Shown: positions 63,382-64,000 of the stretch, piece after piece
Position numbering within the stretch: the stretch's first letter is position 1
How the letters are laid out: the number at the start of each line of letters is the position of its first letter
NCBI RefSeq assembly: GCF_036231965.1
Contig: NZ_CP109499.1
Location: 6,076,001 to 6,140,000 of the forward strand
Origin: Streptomyces sp. NBC_01428
GTDB taxonomy: Bacteria; Actinomycetota; Actinomycetes; Streptomycetales; Streptomycetaceae
Direction of reading: 5' to 3'
DNA: 64,000 nucleotides
Made by a program: the position numbers and the translations under genes
The notes under the pieces: model-generated
What the model was told of the DNA's origin: nothing
The model's input: only the letters and a program-made list of their open reading frames with translations
The model's database searches: none

Positions 63382-63408
63382 CTGGCACTCGGGCGCGTTG
63401 AGTGCCAG
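63382..63408 (+). promoter_or_regulatory. CIRCE operator of HrcA
   Basis: CTGGCACTC (63382-63390), nine bases, then GAGTGCCAG (63400-63408) form the perfect 9-bp inverted repeat of the CIRCE element, where HrcA binds and represses heat-shock genes. The outer bases are CTG/CAG instead of the classic TTA/TAA. Confidence 0.93.
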
Positions 63409-63463
63409 GCGAAAAGCCACGAAGGCCACGAAGACCACGGAGTCGACTTCTGGAGGTGTGCGC

Positions 63464-64000
63464 GATGCTCAGTGAACGCAGGCTCGAGGTGCTCCGCGCC
63501 ATCGTCCAGGACTATGTGGGCACCGAGGAGCCGGTCGGCTCCAAGGCGCTCACCGAGCGTCACCGGCTCGGCGTCTCGCCGGCGACCGTCCGCAACGACA
63601 TGGCGGTCCTGGAGGACGAGGGCTACATCGCCCAGCCGCACACCAGCGCCGGACGCATCCCCACGGACAAGGGATACCGGCTCTTCGTCGACAAGCTCGC
63701 GGGCGTCAAGCCGATGACCGCGCCGGAGCGGCGCGCCATCCAGAACTTCCTGGACGGAGCCGTCGACCTCGACGACGTCGTCGGCCGGACGGTGCGGCTG
63801 CTCGCGCAGCTCACCCGGCAGGTCGCCGTCGTGCAGTACCCCTCGCTGACCCGCTCGACCGTGCGGCACGTGGAACTGCTCTCGCTCGCCCCGGCGCGCG
63901 TGATGCTCGTGCTGATCACGGACACCGGCCGGGTCGAGCAACGCATGATCAACTGCCCCGTCCCGTTCGGTGAGACTTCTCTCGCCGATCTGCGGGCCCG
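63464..64000 (+). CDS. hrcA: Heat-inducible repressor HrcA (5' part)
   Basis: The first 179 codons are in the window; the gene runs past the end. HrcA represses groE and dnaK-type operons through CIRCE. The N-terminal winged-helix domain shows LSERRLEVLRAIVQDYVGTEEPVGSKALTERHRLGVSPATVRNDMAVLEDEGYIAQPHTSAGRIPT, the textbook signature. The ATG at 63464 is preceded by GGAGG. The CIRCE element directly upstream indicates self-repression. dnaJ is expected to follow outside the window. Confidence 0.96.

Overview
The window looks like chromosomal core DNA of a Streptomyces species. GC content is very high, third codon positions are strongly G/C, GTG starts are common, and leucine TTA codons are nearly absent. 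From memory, the gene order matches the S. coelicolor stretch from mreC/mreD to hrcA (about SCO2610 to SCO2555). No insertion sequence, prophage, CRISPR array or integrase was seen.

Layout. 1-4408: end of mreC, then mreD, a class B penicillin-binding protein and rodA (spore-wall and morphogenesis genes). 4566-8202: a CYTH-CHAD protein and a B12-binding radical SAM enzyme. 8277-10365: a DUF899 protein (minus strand) and a strange repetitive hydrophobic protein. 10414-18009: DUF2344, RNase E/G with long basic low-complexity tails, L21, L27 and Obg. 18235-20352: a membrane-anchored glycerophosphotransferase-like protein. 20806-23947: proB, a small unknown gene and proA. 24162-27145: two membrane proteins sharing one motif, then an M48 metalloprotease. 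27260-31627: two 52-53 aa membrane proteins, nadD, an LCP-family transferase, rsfS and a histidine phosphatase. 31746-32745: two identical tRNA-Ala(GGC) genes flanking two tiny zinc-ribbon genes. 32873-35799: a membrane cytochrome-b-like protein with a NuoF-ferredoxin fusion. 36060-40898: leuS with a leucine leader peptide, a coiled-coil membrane protein and DegV. 41064-48839: comEA, comEC, an arylamine N-acetyltransferase, a small gene, holA and rpsT. 49162-53115: lepA and an acyl-CoA synthetase. 53221-60277: a poly-HAMP hybrid kinase with a response regulator, divergent from a SpoIIE-type phosphatase. 60393-64000: hemW, DUF3097, an MBL-fold hydrolase and the start of hrcA behind a CIRCE operator.

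How the genes work together. One theme is the cell and spore wall: MreC/MreD/PBP2/RodA build peptidoglycan, while the glycerophosphotransferase-like protein, the two motif-sharing membrane proteins and the LCP transferase probably build and attach an anionic wall polymer. A second theme is ribosome and RNA biology: RNase E, L21, L27, Obg, RsfS, S20, LepA, LeuS and tRNA-Ala. A third is signalling: poly-HAMP kinase, receiver protein and PP2C phosphatase.

The best leads for new biology are two single TTA (bldA-dependent) codons, in comEA and in the SpoIIE-type phosphatase; the leuS leader attenuator; the motif shared by the two wall-associated membrane proteins; the poly-HAMP kinase; the 411 aa repeat protein; the NuoF-ferredoxin/cytochrome pair; and a recurring leaderless promoter geometry. 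All similarity statements come from reading the translated sequence and from memory of the families; no search was run.
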